Part shown: one piece after another, positions 29,495 to 38,811 of the stretch
Position numbering within the stretch: the stretch's first letter is position 1
How the letters are laid out: the number at the start of each line of letters is the position of its first letter
Assembly: GCF_017948245.1 (NCBI RefSeq)
Contig: NZ_CP072865.1
Location: forward strand, 2,257,501-2,321,500
Reading direction: 5' to 3'
DNA: 64,000 bases
Source of the DNA: Rhizobium sp. NLR16a
Lineage (GTDB): Bacteria > Pseudomonadota > Alphaproteobacteria > Rhizobiales > Rhizobiaceae
The notes under the pieces: generated by a model
What the model saw: the letters and a program-made list of their open reading frames with translations, nothing else
What the model was told of the DNA's origin: nothing
Databases searched by the model: none
Translations under genes and position numbers: made by a program

Positions 29495-30163
29495 GTGACA
29501 GAGCTCGATATTTCGCACATCCGCCTCGGCGAGCGGCCGCTGATCGTCTGCGACGTCGACGATGTCGTGCTGCGGTTCATCGACCCCTTCCAGCTTTTTC
29601 TCCAAAGCCTGGGACACGAATTCCTGCCGCGATCGTTCCGGCTTCACGGCAACATCGTCTCGAAAGCGGACGGCACGGAGATCGAGGGCCGACAAGTCAG
29701 CCGGCTGATCGAAGATTTTTTCGAAGCGCAGGAATTGTGGCAGACGCCGGTCGACCGCGTCGTCGAAACGCTCGGCCGGCTTTCGCAAGACGCCGATATC
29801 CTTTTCCTGACGGCGATGCCGCCACGGTACCAGGATCCGCGTCGCCGCCTGCTGGACAGCGCCGGCCTGCTCTTTCCGCTGCTTGCCAGCGAGCAACCCA
29901 AGGGGCCAATCGTCCATGCACTGCATGCCAGCCGCTCCTTTCCTGTCGCCTTCATAGACGATATGGCGCACAATCTGAATTCGGTCAGGGAACACGTGGC
30001 CGATTGCCTGCTCATTCACCTGATGCCGGACTCGCCCGTCCATCGTTTCGCGCCGGCGGCAGCCGACGACATCACCCGCGCCACCGATTGGACGCATGCG
30101 GCCGGGCTGATCGAGGCCCATTTCCTTTCCGGCCCGGTCAACCGCGCAGCTCCAGCCGCATGA
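29495..30163 (+). CDS. HAD-like hydrolase family protein
   Basis: A 222-residue protein starting at GTG 29495. The N-terminal motif LIVCDVDDVVLRF is the HAD DxD motif, though the position after the second Asp (usually Gly/Thr) is Asp-Val-Val. FLTAMPPRYQDPRR resembles motif II (Thr after hydrophobic strand) and VAFIDDMAHNLNSVR resembles motif III/IV. Phosphatase activity is plausible, but the specificity is unknown. The stop codon overlaps the end of the convergent GNAT gene by 26 bases. Confidence 0.65.
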   Translation: MTELDISHIRLGERPLIVCDVDDVVLRFIDPFQLFLQSLGHEFLPRSFRLHGNIVSKADGTEIEGRQVSRLIEDFFEAQELWQTPVDRVVETLGRLSQDADILFLTAMPPRYQDPRRRLLDSAGLLFPLLASEQPKGPIVHALHASRSFPVAFIDDMAHNLNSVREHVADCLLIHLMPDSPVHRFAPAAADDITRATDWTHAAGLIEAHFLSGPVNRAAPAA

Positions 30164-30731
30164 GCGGACGGCCGTCCTTGCGCATTGCCACCGTCTCGAA
30201 TCCGGCTGCCTCGAAGATTGCCGTCGAGCCGATGCAGAGCGTCACCGATTTCGACTGCTTCACATGATCGATCGGGCAGGCTTCGAGCAGCCGCGCGCCC
30301 CGGCGCCGGGCATGGTCGATCGCGCCGGCGAGCAGGCGATGACTTAATCCCTTGCCGCGCAGTTTCGGCAGCAGGAAGAAGCAGCTGACAGCCCAGATAG
30401 AGGGATCACGCGCATCCTCCTCCTCCAGCGGCCGCGAGACGGTGCGCGGTGAATTGAACTGCGGCACGTCGTGGCGCGGCCCGACCTGCACCCAGGCGAC
30501 CGGTCCGCCATCTGCATAACAGAGGATCCCCGGCGGCGGCCCCGCCCCGATCCGCTCGCGCATATGCGTCTTGCGCTCGTCGGCCGTCATCGTCGTCCTC
30601 ACCGCATGCGGCAAGTGCAGCGCGACACACCAGCAATTAAAAAAGGCCCCCTGCGGGCCGAACAGAGTTTCAAAGTCTCCCCACCGGTCTGCCGTCACCG
30701 GCTCGAAACGAAGATCTTTATCCAAAGGCAA
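30138..30731 (-). CDS. GNAT family N-acetyltransferase
   Basis: A 197-residue protein. The acetyl-CoA loop of the GNAT fold is visible as SCFFLLPKLRGKGLSHRLLAGAI (Q/RxxGxG/A form RGKGLS), preceded by PVAWVQVGP and followed by FEAAGFETVAMR. The likely start is TTG at 30731 behind a GGACGGGAG site, since no ATG is in place. It is divergent from dinB and convergent with the HAD-like gene. The substrate is unknown. Confidence 0.75.
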   Translation of the reverse strand: MPLDKDLRFEPVTADRWGDFETLFGPQGAFFNCWCVALHLPHAVRTTMTADERKTHMRERIGAGPPPGILCYADGGPVAWVQVGPRHDVPQFNSPRTVSRPLEEEDARDPSIWAVSCFFLLPKLRGKGLSHRLLAGAIDHARRRGARLLEACPIDHVKQSKSVTLCIGSTAIFEAAGFETVAMRKDGRPLMRLELRG

Positions 30732-30781
30732 AGCTCCCGTCCTCTCTTGTGACTCATAAGCTTAAGGCGTAGTGTCGCGCC

Positions 30782-30796
30782 GTTCAACCTTTGTTC
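30782..30796 (+). promoter_or_regulatory. LexA box upstream of dinB
   Basis: The sequence GTTCAACCTTTGTTC matches the alphaproteobacterial LexA operator GTTC-N7-GTTC exactly in both half sites. It ends five bases before the ATG at 30802. It supports SOS control of dinB and argues against the earlier GTG start at 30772, which would place the operator inside the gene. Confidence 0.85.
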
Positions 30797-30801
30797 TCAC
30801 C

Positions 30802-32094
30802 ATGACGCCCGCGCCTGACAAGACACCCGGCTTCTGTCGCGACTGCCTTGCCGAGCAGAAGGGCGAGGCGCGTCGTTGCATTTCCTGCGGCAGCCCGCGC
30901 CTGGTGCGCCATCGCGAACTCTACGCATTGACGCTTGCGCATATCGATTGCGACGCCTTCTACGCGGCGGTCGAGAAGCGCGACAATCCCGAACTTGCCG
31001 ACAAGCCCGTCATCATCGGCGGCGGCAAACGCGGTGTCGTCTCCACTGCCTGCTATATCGCCCGCATCCACGGGGTGCGTTCGGCGATGCCGATGTTCAA
31101 GGCGCTGGAGGCATGTCCTCAGGCCATCGTCATACGCCCGGACATGGAGAAATATGTCCGTGTTGGGCGCCAGGTGCGTGCGCTGATGCAGGATCTGACG
31201 CCGCTGGTGCAGCCGCTGTCGATCGACGAAGCCTTCCTGGAACTTGGCGGCACCGAGAGGCTGCATCACGATCCACCGGCGCGCACGCTCGCCAAATTCG
31301 CTCGCCGCATCGAAAAGGAGATCGGCATTACCGTTTCGGTCGGGCTTTCCTATTGCAAATTCCTCGCCAAGGTCGCTTCCGACCTGCAGAAGCCGCGCGG
31401 ATTTTCCGTTATCGGCCGCGAAGAAGCGGTGGAATTCCTGGCCCCGCGTCCCGTGACCACCATCTGGGGCGTCGGCAAGGCCTTTGCCGCGACGCTGGAG
31501 GCGGATGGCATCCGCACCATCGGCCAGTTGCAGCAGATGGAGGAGAACGACCTGATGCGCCGCTACGGCAGCATCGGCCAGCGGCTCGCCCGGCTGTCGC
31601 GCGGCATCGACGACCGCGAGGTGCATCTCAACGACGCCGCCAAGAGCGTTTCGGCCGAAACGACCTTCTTCGACGACATCTCGCGGCACGACGATCTGGT
31701 GCCGATCCTGCGCAACCTTTCCGAAAAGGTTTCCTGGCGGCTGAAGAAAAACGATATCGCCGGCCAGACCGTGGTGCTGAAGATGAAGAGCGCCGACTTC
31801 AAGACGCGCACCCGCAACCGCAAGCTCGAGGACCCGACTCAGCTTGCCGACAGGATCTTCCGCATCGGGCTCGAGCTTCTTAAAAAGGAAACGGACGGTA
31901 CGAAATTCCGCCTGATCGGCATCGGCGTCACCGATCTCGGCGACGCCACTCGCGCCGATCCGCCCGATCTCATCGACCGGCAGTCAGGCCGGCGGGCGGC
32001 GGCCGAAGCGGCGATGGACAAGCTGCGCGACAAGTTCGGCAAGAACACAGTCGAGACCGGCTACACCTTCGGCAACGGCAAGCGCGATCACTAG
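30802..32094 (+). CDS. dinB: DNA polymerase IV (Y-family translesion polymerase)
   Basis: An error-prone lesion-bypass polymerase. With start ATG 30802 it is 430 residues. It opens with a CxxC...CxxC zinc-ribbon-like head, [11 protein letters not shown] then CISCGS (about residues 11-31), ahead of the polymerase. The catalytic palm shows [19 protein letters not shown] (first metal Asp), and [13 protein letters not shown] (Asp-Glu). The thumb (HhH) and little-finger regions continue to the end. I see no obvious QxxLF clamp motif at the C-terminus. A LexA box lies directly upstream. The alternate start is GTG 30772. Confidence 0.92.
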   Translation: MTPAPDKTPGFCRDCLAEQKGEARRCISCGSPRLVRHRELYALTLAHIDCDAFYAAVEKRDNPELADKPVIIGGGKRGVVSTACYIARIHGVRSAMPMFKALEACPQAIVIRPDMEKYVRVGRQVRALMQDLTPLVQPLSIDEAFLELGGTERLHHDPPARTLAKFARRIEKEIGITVSVGLSYCKFLAKVASDLQKPRGFSVIGREEAVEFLAPRPVTTIWGVGKAFAATLEADGIRTIGQLQQMEENDLMRRYGSIGQRLARLSRGIDDREVHLNDAAKSVSAETTFFDDISRHDDLVPILRNLSEKVSWRLKKNDIAGQTVVLKMKSADFKTRTRNRKLEDPTQLADRIFRIGLELLKKETDGTKFRLIGIGVTDLGDATRADPPDLIDRQSGRRAAAEAAMDKLRDKFGKNTVETGYTFGNGKRDH

Positions 32095-32318
32095 AACATC
32101 CCGCGCAAAGTGCGCGCGGCTATTCGAAATTCGTACGAATGCGTTAAATCAGACAGCTGAAACTTTGATGATGCGACATGCTTTGCCTTTTATCCTATGC
32201 GCGTCGTTAGAGCGGAACCGCTGCACCGGTCCGGGCGAGCCGCCGAGTCCGGGGGTTAAAATCTTCCTTAAACTTCGTCCCGTAATGTGCGTACCAGTAT
32301 TGCGTATGGTTGGGTATC

Positions 32319-33575
32319 ATGTTCTCGCGTCTCGTCTTCGGCCTCGGCTTGCTGTCGGCCACCGCACTCGTGCACCCTGCTCTGGCCGCGGATGCACGCA
32401 CGCTGCAGATCTTCGTCTCGAAGAACAAGCAGTCGCTTGTGGTTTATGACGGCACCGAGGTCGTCGCAACCTCGAAGGTCTCGACCGGCAAGGACGGCCA
32501 TACGACGCCGAGCGGCATTTTTTCGGTGCTCGAAAAGCAGAAATACCACGAATCCAACCTCTATTCGGCTGCCCCGATGCCGTTCATGCAACGGCTGACA
32601 TGGTCCGGCATCGCGCTGCACGAATCCAATTCCGTTCCGCGTTATCCGGCCTCGCACGGCTGCGTGCGCATGCCCGGCGCCTTCGCAAAAATGCTCTACC
32701 GAATGACCGAGCCCGGCATTCCCGTCATCATCAGCGACGACGAATTGGTGCCGCAACCGATCGACCATCCGAACCTTTTCCGCCCCGATGCGCCGGCAGC
32801 GATGCCGCTGCTTTCGGATGTCGAACTGCGGCCCTCGATGCCCGACAGCGCCGGGACACCGGTGCAGGTGGCGATGAACGATACCGCGGCGATGCCAATG
32901 CCGGCAAATCCGTCGATTACGGCGCCCGAAGCCGAGCCGCCGTCCGAACCGATCAGCATGCTCGTCACGCGGCGCACGCTGCGCGAGACGGTGATCGACA
33001 TCCAGACGCTACTCAATCAGCTCGGCTTTTCCGCCGGCGATCCGGACGGCCTACTCGGTCCGTCGACCGTGCAGGCGATCAACGCCTTCAAGATGCTGCG
33101 GCCGGCGGAATTTGCCGGCGACAGGAGCCTGGTCTCCGACAGACTTCTCACATCGGTCTATTCCGCCGCCGGCAAGGGTGAACCGCCGAACGGCGTCATC
33201 ATGGTGCGCCAGGCCTTCAGGCCGATCTTCGAGGCCCCGATGACGATCGCCGATCCGGGCTTAGCACTCGGCACGCATTTCTTCACGCTGCATGCCGTCG
33301 ATGAACATGCCGGCACGGCGGATTGGCTGGGCATCACGCTCGAGAACAATCTCTCCCGCGAGACGATGAAGCGGCTCGGGATCACCAATCAGGAAAGTTC
33401 GATCGTCACAGGCAGGCCGATCGCCCGTTCGCTGAGCCGCATCACGATCCCCGACGAAACACGCCGCAGGATCGACGCGCTGATCGCGCCCGGCTCGACG
33501 TTGACGATCTCCGATACCGGCCTTGGTCGCGAAACCGGTGAGGGCACGGATTTCATCACGATCACCCGCGGGTGA
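32319..33575 (+). CDS. L,D-transpeptidase with peptidoglycan-binding domain
   Basis: A 418-residue exported enzyme that makes 3-3 cross-links or tethers proteins in peptidoglycan. The signal peptide is SRLVFGLGLLSATALVHPALAA (about 3-24). The YkuD domain (about 26-140) ends with the catalytic SHGCVRMPG, the Cys being the nucleophile. A Pro/Ala-rich linker follows, then a PG_binding_1 domain (LRETVIDIQTLLNQLGFSAG, DPDGLLGPSTVQAINAFK, about 225-265). The tail reaches ITITRG. The ribosome binding site is weak. ATG 32319 is preferred to an in-frame TTG nine bases earlier. Confidence 0.88.
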   Translation: MFSRLVFGLGLLSATALVHPALAADARTLQIFVSKNKQSLVVYDGTEVVATSKVSTGKDGHTTPSGIFSVLEKQKYHESNLYSAAPMPFMQRLTWSGIALHESNSVPRYPASHGCVRMPGAFAKMLYRMTEPGIPVIISDDELVPQPIDHPNLFRPDAPAAMPLLSDVELRPSMPDSAGTPVQVAMNDTAAMPMPANPSITAPEAEPPSEPISMLVTRRTLRETVIDIQTLLNQLGFSAGDPDGLLGPSTVQAINAFKMLRPAEFAGDRSLVSDRLLTSVYSAAGKGEPPNGVIMVRQAFRPIFEAPMTIADPGLALGTHFFTLHAVDEHAGTADWLGITLENNLSRETMKRLGITNQESSIVTGRPIARSLSRITIPDETRRRIDALIAPGSTLTISDTGLGRETGEGTDFITITRG

Positions 33576-33578
33576 TGA

Positions 33579-33635
33579 GATCAACCGGGCTGATCACGAT
33601 CGACCGGGTTGATCACGATCAACTGGGTTGATCAG
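33579..33635. repeat. Three tandem 19-bp imperfect palindromes
   Basis: Three copies with a 19-base period begin at 33579, 33598 and 33617: GATCAACCGGGCTGATCAC, then GATCGACCGGGTTGATCAC, then GATCAACTGGGTTGATCAG. Each is a near-palindrome of the form GATCAAC..GTTGATC. The array lies in the convergent gap between the transpeptidase and dnaE, and the third copy overlaps the dnaE stop codon. There is no T-run, so it is not a standard terminator. Confidence 0.85.
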
Positions 33636-36600
33636 ACAAGCTCGACGTCGACGACGCCGGGCGCGGCGCGAAGAGCGGCAGCAATCTCCGGAGTGATGCG
33701 GTATTTCTCCGACAGCGCCACTTCCACCTCGCGTTTGCCGTCCTCCTTGATGACGATGAAGGAAACGAGACCGTCGCCCTTGGCGTTCAGATGGCCGGCG
33801 ACCATCTTCAGCGGCCCGGAATCTCTGATATAGACGCGCAGCGCCTTCTGCATCTGGAGCGACTTTTCCTCCAGCGACTGGATCGTCTGGATACGCAGAC
33901 CGATGCCCTCCGGCCGCTCCTCACCGGTCGCGGTCAGCAGGAAGGATTTCCCGGACTCGAGCACGTCGCGATACTGGTTCAGCATCTCCGAAAACAGCAC
34001 CGCCTCGAACTGGCCCGAGGAATCGGAAAAGACGATGATGCCCATCTTGTTGCCGGTGCGGGTCTTGCGCTCCTGCTTGGAGATGACGGTTCCGGCAAGG
34101 CGCGCATTGGCAGCCCCCTGCTTGATCGCCTGAGAAAACTCGGCAAAGGTCTGCACACGCATCTTCTGCAGGATGTTGTTGTAGGAATCGAGCGGGTGGG
34201 CCGTCAGATAGAAGCCCAGCACCTGGAATTCCTTGAGCAGACGCTCCGATGCCAGCCAGGGTGAATAGGGCGGCAAGGAGATCTTCTCCGGACCTGAGTT
34301 TAGTGCGCTGCCAAAAATGTCCGATTGACCGCTCAGCTTGTTTTCCTGGGCGCGCTGGGCATAACCGAGGATGCGGTCGAGGCCGGCGGCCAGCTGGGCC
34401 CGGTCCGTGCCAAAACAATCGAAGGCGCCGGCATAGATCAGGCTTTCGAGCACGCGGCGGTTCACTTGGCGCGGATCGATGCGCAGGCAGAAATCCTCGA
34501 TGCTGGCAAAAGGCTTGTCGCCACGCATCTCGACGATGTGGTCGACGGCGGATTCGCCGACCCCTTTGAGGGCAGCCAGCGCATAGTAGATACGATTGTC
34601 GCCGGTCTCGAAATGGCGGAAGGAGGTCTGCACCGAAGGCGCGATCACCTCGATGCCGAGCCGCTTGGCGTCCTGTCGGAAATCATTGACCTTTTCCGTG
34701 TTGGACATGTCGAGCGTCATCGAGGCGGCGAGGAATTCGACCGGATAGTGCGCCTTCATGTAGGCCGTCTGGTAGGAGACGATGGCGTAGGCGGCGGCGT
34801 GCGACTTGTTGAAGCCGTAGTTTGCGAACTTCGCCAGGAGTTCGAAGATGTTGTCGGCTTGCGGCTTGGATACGCCGTTCTTGACGGCGCCGACGACGAA
34901 GCGTTCCCGCTGCTGGTCCATCTCCGCCTTGATCTTTTTACCCATGGCGCGGCGCAGAAGGTCGGCTTCGCCAAGCGAATAGCCCGACAGGACCTGGGCG
35001 ATCTGCATCACCTGTTCCTGGTAGACAATGACGCCCTGCGTTTCCTTGAGCAGGTGGTCGATCATCGGATGGATCGATTCCAGCTCTTCGTCGCCGTGCT
35101 TGCGGGCATTGTAGGTCGGGATGTTCTCCATCGGGCCCGGGCGGTAAAGCGCCACCAGCGCGATGATATCCTCGATGCAGTCCGGCTTCATGCCGATCAG
35201 CGCCTTGCGCATGCCGGCACTTTCCACCTGGAACACGCCAACCGTCTCGCCGCGCGACAGCATCTCGTAGGTCGGCTTGTCGTCAAGAGGAATGGCCGCA
35301 AGATCGACTTTGATGCCGCGCTTGGCGACGAAATCGACGGCGACCTTCAGCACAGTCAGTGTCTTCAGACCGAGGAAGTCGAATTTGACGAGGCCGGCCT
35401 GCTCCACCCACTTCATGTTGAACTGGGTAACCGGCATGTCGGAGCGCGGATCGCGATACATCGGCACCAGCTTGGACAGCGGCCGGTCGCCGATGACGAT
35501 GCCGGCGGCATGCGTCGAGGCGTGGCGATAAAGCCCTTCGATCTTCTGGGCGATGTCGAGCAAACGCGCCACCACCGGTTCTTTCGCCGCCTCCTCCTGC
35601 AGCTTCGGCTCCTCTTCGATCGCCTTTGAGAGTGGCGTCGGATTGGCGGGATTGTTCGGCACGAGTTTGCAGATTTTGTCGACCTGGCCGTAAGGCATTT
35701 CCAGCACGCGTCCGACGTCGCGAAGGGCGGCGCGCGCCTGCAGTGAACCGAAGGTGATGATCTGCGCCACCTGCTCGCGGCCATATTTCGCCTGGACGTA
35801 GCGGATCACCTCTTCGCGGCGGTCCTGGCAGAAGTCGATGTCGAAGTCAGGCATCGAGACGCGTTCCGGATTGAGGAAGCGCTCGAACAGCAGCGAAAAC
35901 CTGAGCGGATCGACGTCGGTGATCGTCAAGGCATAGGCGACCAGCGAACCCGCGCCCGAGCCACGACCGGGACCGACGGGAATATCATGTTGCTTGGCCC
36001 ATTTGATGAAGTCGGAAACGATCAGGAAGTAACCTGGGAAGCGCATGCGCTCGATGACGCCGAGCTCGAATTCCAGCCGCTCGCGATAATCCTTTTCCTC
36101 GTAACCGGGCGACATGCCGAGGGTCGAAAGCCGCATGTCCAGCCCTTCCACTGCCTGGCGGCGCAATTCGCCTGCCTCGGCGCGTTCCGCCTCCTCGGCA
36201 TCGTCGGTGGCGCCCGTGAAACGCGGCAGAATCGGCTTTCGCGTTTTCAGCACGAAGGAGCAGCGCCTGGCGATCTCGATTGTGTTCTCAAGCGCTTCCG
36301 GCAGGTCGGAAAAGAGCTTGGCCATCTCGGCCCGGCTCTTCAGGTAGTGATCCGGAGTCAGGCGAAAACGGCTATCGTCGGAGACGATGGCGTTATGCGC
36401 AACCGCCATCAGCGCATCATGGGCGTCGTAATCGTCGCGGGTCGGAAAGAAGGCTTCGTTGGTGGCGACGAGCGGCAGGTCATGCGTGTAAGCAAGACTG
36501 ACGATCTTCTGTTCGTGCCGCCTGTCGTAGGTGCCGTGCCGCTGCAGCTCGACATAGAGTCTGTCGCCGAAGAGACGCTTCAGCGTGAGCAGCCGGGCTT

Positions 36601-37129
36601 CCGCCTGGGCGTGGTGACCTTCCCTGACAGCCGCGTCGACCGGCCCGGTCACCGCGCCGGTCAAGGCGATCAGCCCTTCCGTGCCTGCCTCTTCCAGCCA
36701 GGAAGCTCTGATATGAATGGCCTGGTTGCTATCGCCGCCGAGATAGGCGCGGCTGACGAGATCGACCAGCCTTTCGTAACCAGCCTCCGTCGCGGCAAGA
36801 AGAACGATCGACGGCAGCTTGATCAGGGCCGGCTGACCGCCGCGCTTTTCGCTTTCCAATCCGTCTTCCATGTCGATCGAGACCTGGCAGCCGATGATCG
36901 GCTGCAGGCCCTCGTCCATTGCCTTCTGGGAGAATTCAAGGGCGACGAAGAGATTATTGGTGTCGGTAATGGCGATCGCCGGCTGACTGTCGCCGGTCGC
37001 CTTGTAGAGGATCTTCTTCAGAGGCAGCGCGCCCTCAAGAAGCGAATAGGCGGAGTGGACCCTCAGGTGGATGAAGCCCGGCGTGCCGCCGGTCGCCTCA
37101 CCCATTGAACCCTTTTCCGTCTCCGCCAT
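33632..37129 (-). CDS. dnaE: DNA polymerase III alpha subunit (replicative)
   Basis: The replicase polymerising subunit. From ATG 37129 (behind GGGAAGG) it is 1165 residues. The N-terminal PHP domain begins FIHLRVHSAYSLLEGALPL. The polymerase core has VGPGRGSGAGSLVAYAL and SMPDFDIDFCQDRREEV, the latter carrying the catalytic acidic residues. The middle has the fingers and HhH region (VVDFVAKRGIKVDLA, GVIVYQEQVMQIA), and the C-terminal part has an OB-fold (NARLAGTVISKQERKTRTGN) and a tau-interaction region. No imuA/imuB neighbours are present and the sequence length matches the replicative DnaE1. An in-frame TTG at 37144 is less likely. Confidence 0.95.
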   Translation of the reverse strand: MAETEKGSMGEATGGTPGFIHLRVHSAYSLLEGALPLKKILYKATGDSQPAIAITDTNNLFVALEFSQKAMDEGLQPIIGCQVSIDMEDGLESEKRGGQPALIKLPSIVLLAATEAGYERLVDLVSRAYLGGDSNQAIHIRASWLEEAGTEGLIALTGAVTGPVDAAVREGHHAQAEARLLTLKRLFGDRLYVELQRHGTYDRRHEQKIVSLAYTHDLPLVATNEAFFPTRDDYDAHDALMAVAHNAIVSDDSRFRLTPDHYLKSRAEMAKLFSDLPEALENTIEIARRCSFVLKTRKPILPRFTGATDDAEEAERAEAGELRRQAVEGLDMRLSTLGMSPGYEEKDYRERLEFELGVIERMRFPGYFLIVSDFIKWAKQHDIPVGPGRGSGAGSLVAYALTITDVDPLRFSLLFERFLNPERVSMPDFDIDFCQDRREEVIRYVQAKYGREQVAQIITFGSLQARAALRDVGRVLEMPYGQVDKICKLVPNNPANPTPLSKAIEEEPKLQEEAAKEPVVARLLDIAQKIEGLYRHASTHAAGIVIGDRPLSKLVPMYRDPRSDMPVTQFNMKWVEQAGLVKFDFLGLKTLTVLKVAVDFVAKRGIKVDLAAIPLDDKPTYEMLSRGETVGVFQVESAGMRKALIGMKPDCIEDIIALVALYRPGPMENIPTYNARKHGDEELESIHPMIDHLLKETQGVIVYQEQVMQIAQVLSGYSLGEADLLRRAMGKKIKAEMDQQRERFVVGAVKNGVSKPQADNIFELLAKFANYGFNKSHAAAYAIVSYQTAYMKAHYPVEFLAASMTLDMSNTEKVNDFRQDAKRLGIEVIAPSVQTSFRHFETGDNRIYYALAALKGVGESAVDHIVEMRGDKPFASIEDFCLRIDPRQVNRRVLESLIYAGAFDCFGTDRAQLAAGLDRILGYAQRAQENKLSGQSDIFGSALNSGPEKISLPPYSPWLASERLLKEFQVLGFYLTAHPLDSYNNILQKMRVQTFAEFSQAIKQGAANARLAGTVISKQERKTRTGNKMGIIVFSDSSGQFEAVLFSEMLNQYRDVLESGKSFLLTATGEERPEGIGLRIQTIQSLEEKSLQMQKALRVYIRDSGPLKMVAGHLNAKGDGLVSFIVIKEDGKREVEVALSEKYRITPEIAAALRAAPGVVDVELV

Positions 37130-37247
37130 GATATGCCTTCCCAATCAGCCGAAATGAATCGGATGCATTGTCGGCATTGAGGGCGATGATGTCCAGAAGA
37201 AGACCCGCGTGTGAACCGCATGACTGCCATGCGATCCCCTGAAAACT

Positions 37248-37334
37248 TTAGATCGCGATGACGATAAGCGAGAAGCTGGCAACGAACATTGCGATGGAGG
37301 TGAATGCTGCGATATCACGGATCATGTCAGTCAT
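37248..37334 (-). CDS. SOS-controlled 28-aa membrane microprotein
   Basis: A 28-codon ORF from ATG 37334 with an excellent ribosome binding site AAAGGAG six bases upstream. It begins MTDMIRDIAAFTSIAMFVAS and ends in FSLIVIAI, a single hydrophobic helix after a short polar head. A LexA box lies 34 bases upstream, within the promoter spacing. The arrangement resembles Caulobacter SidA, a 29-residue LexA-controlled inner-membrane inhibitor of cell division. Sequence relatedness to SidA cannot be judged at this length. Function is inference. Confidence 0.65.
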   Translation of the reverse strand: MTDMIRDIAAFTSIAMFVASFSLIVIAI

Positions 37335-37643
37335 CTGGCTCTCCTTTACTCGTTATGTTTTCACTTTGTTCCATCTATGTTCCGATGTCAACAGGAATCT
37401 TTTCCTTCGCGCTTGCGTTTGAAAGATGCGGGTTCCGTGCTGCGAATCGAACAGCTTCAGCGCTGGCTTTGAACATGCTCCGCGCGACCGGCCCGACATC
37501 GCCTGCCGAACGGATCCATACAGCGCATCCGATGTCTGATGCACCTGCCCCAAGGCGATCGAGCAATGCTCGGCCTTTTGTACTTCTTATGTTCTCTGTC
37601 TTCTGCTATTTCCGTATCAGATGAGACAGGGAGGAAGATGATC
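37335..37643. other. Intergenic region between the microprotein and DUF5680 gene
   Basis: About 309 bases. It contains the LexA operator and the microprotein promoter on one side and must hold the promoter of the plus-strand DUF5680 gene on the other. No convincing extra gene is visible. Confidence 0.4.
37368..37382 (-). promoter_or_regulatory. LexA box between the -35 and -10 of the microprotein gene
   Basis: On the plus strand the sequence GTTCCATCTATGTTC is a perfect GTTC-N7-GTTC operator. On the minus strand a TTGACA -35 is at 37391-37386 and a weak -10 (CAAAGT) is at 37368-37363, a 17-base spacing. The operator fills the spacer, which is the classic position for repression. Only the microprotein ORF starts downstream on the minus strand. 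Confidence 0.8.
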
Positions 37644-38108
37644 ATGCTCGACACCGCGGTGCTGAACGACTTCATCGTAGAGGCGAAAGCCGCGACCTAT
37701 GTCGGCGGCGGTGTGCCTCGCCCGCCCTGCCGGCCGGGTGCCCATGATATCGGCTACTTCAGCGGCGACTGGCGTTATCTGGACAGCTATTTCGGCGGCA
37801 CCGATTTCGCCGGACAGGAAGTGGTTTGGTTTACCGGCGAACCCGTCTGGGCGATGAATTATTTCGGCTGCGTCGTCGCGTCCGATCTCATCGACGGCAG
37901 AGCCGCCGGGACCGTGATCAAGGCGGCGCTGTCGGCAATGTATCGGGAGGGCCGCTTTCTCGGCGGAATGGAATTCGATCATCCGTTCGGCCGCTATGTC
38001 GACCGCAGCGAAGGCGGCTGCGAGCGATTCAGTGGCCATGAATGCATCATGGTCGCCGGGCGGAAGGCTTATGTGCTCGATTACCGCGGCGGGCTGGTCG
38101 TCCCGTAG
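37644..38108 (+). CDS. DUF5680 domain protein
   Basis: A 154-residue soluble protein beginning MLDTAVLNDFIVEAKAATY, with GDWRYLDSYFGGTDFAGQEVVWF, EPVWAMNYFGCV, and GRKAYVLDYRGGLV. This matches DUF5680, a domain also found fused to XRE-type regulators. It is of unknown function. The start at 37644 has GGGAGG nine bases upstream. A second ATG six bases earlier is possible. It stands alone on the plus strand and ends against lolD. Confidence 0.75.
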   Translation: MLDTAVLNDFIVEAKAATYVGGGVPRPPCRPGAHDIGYFSGDWRYLDSYFGGTDFAGQEVVWFTGEPVWAMNYFGCVVASDLIDGRAAGTVIKAALSAMYREGRFLGGMEFDHPFGRYVDRSEGGCERFSGHECIMVAGRKAYVLDYRGGLVVP

Positions 38109-38113
38109 TCGAG

Positions 38114-38797
38114 CTAGAAGTCGACGACCTTGCCATCGGAGATCGTGACGCGCCGATCCATGCGGCCGGCGAGTTCGTGATTGTGAGTGGCGATGAGGGC
38201 AGCAAGGCCAGATTGGCGCACCAGCGCCTCCAGCGCATCGAAGACGTAGCTTGCCGTTTCCGGATCCAGATTGCCGGTCGGCTCGTCGGCAAGAAGCAGC
38301 GTCGGCGCATTGGCGACGGCGCGGGCGATCGCGACACGCTGCTGTTCGCCTCCTGAAAGCTCGGCCGGGCGATGCGAACCGCGATGGCCGATGCGCATAT
38401 AGTCGAGGAGCTGACCGGCTCGCTCCTGGGCTTCCTTCCAGGACAGACCGGCGATCAGCTGCGGCATCATGATGTTCTCAAGCGCCGAAAATTCCGGCAG
38501 GAGATGGTGGAACTGGTAGACGAAGCCGATCTCGCGGCGGCGGATCGCCGTGCGCTTCTCGTCGGAAAGACCGTCACAGGCATGGCCGTTGATGGTGACT
38601 TCGCCGCCATCTGGATGCTCGAGCAGGCCTGCCACATGCAGCAGCGTCGACTTGCCCGTGCCGGAGGGGGCGACGAGGGCGACGATCTCCCCTTTCGACA
38701 GCGAGAAATCTGCTCCCTTCAAGATCGTGAGCAGCGTATCACCCTGCCCGTAATGGCGCTCGACGCCGGTAAGCTTGAGGACGACGTTGCGGTTCAT
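38114..38797 (-). CDS. lolD: Lipoprotein-releasing ABC transporter ATP-binding protein
   Basis: The cytoplasmic ATPase of the LolCDE complex, which extracts lipoproteins from the inner membrane for transfer to LolA. From ATG 38797 the product is 227 residues. It shows Walker A ([11 protein letters not shown]), the signature [14 protein letters not shown] and Walker B ([12 protein letters not shown]). A longer upstream frame would add 21 residues unrelated to the family. It follows lolC with 15 bases between them. Confidence 0.93.
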   Translation of the reverse strand: MNRNVVLKLTGVERHYGQGDTLLTILKGADFSLSKGEIVALVAPSGTGKSTLLHVAGLLEHPDGGEVTINGHACDGLSDEKRTAIRRREIGFVYQFHHLLPEFSALENIMMPQLIAGLSWKEAQERAGQLLDYMRIGHRGSHRPAELSGGEQQRVAIARAVANAPTLLLADEPTGNLDPETASYVFDALEALVRQSGLAALIATHNHELAGRMDRRVTISDGKVVDF

Positions 38798-38811
38798 GAA
38801 TGCGGCATTCC

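Noticed and set aside
32101..32119. GC-rich hairpin after dinB
   Set aside because: It has a good stem but no T-run, so it is not called a terminator.
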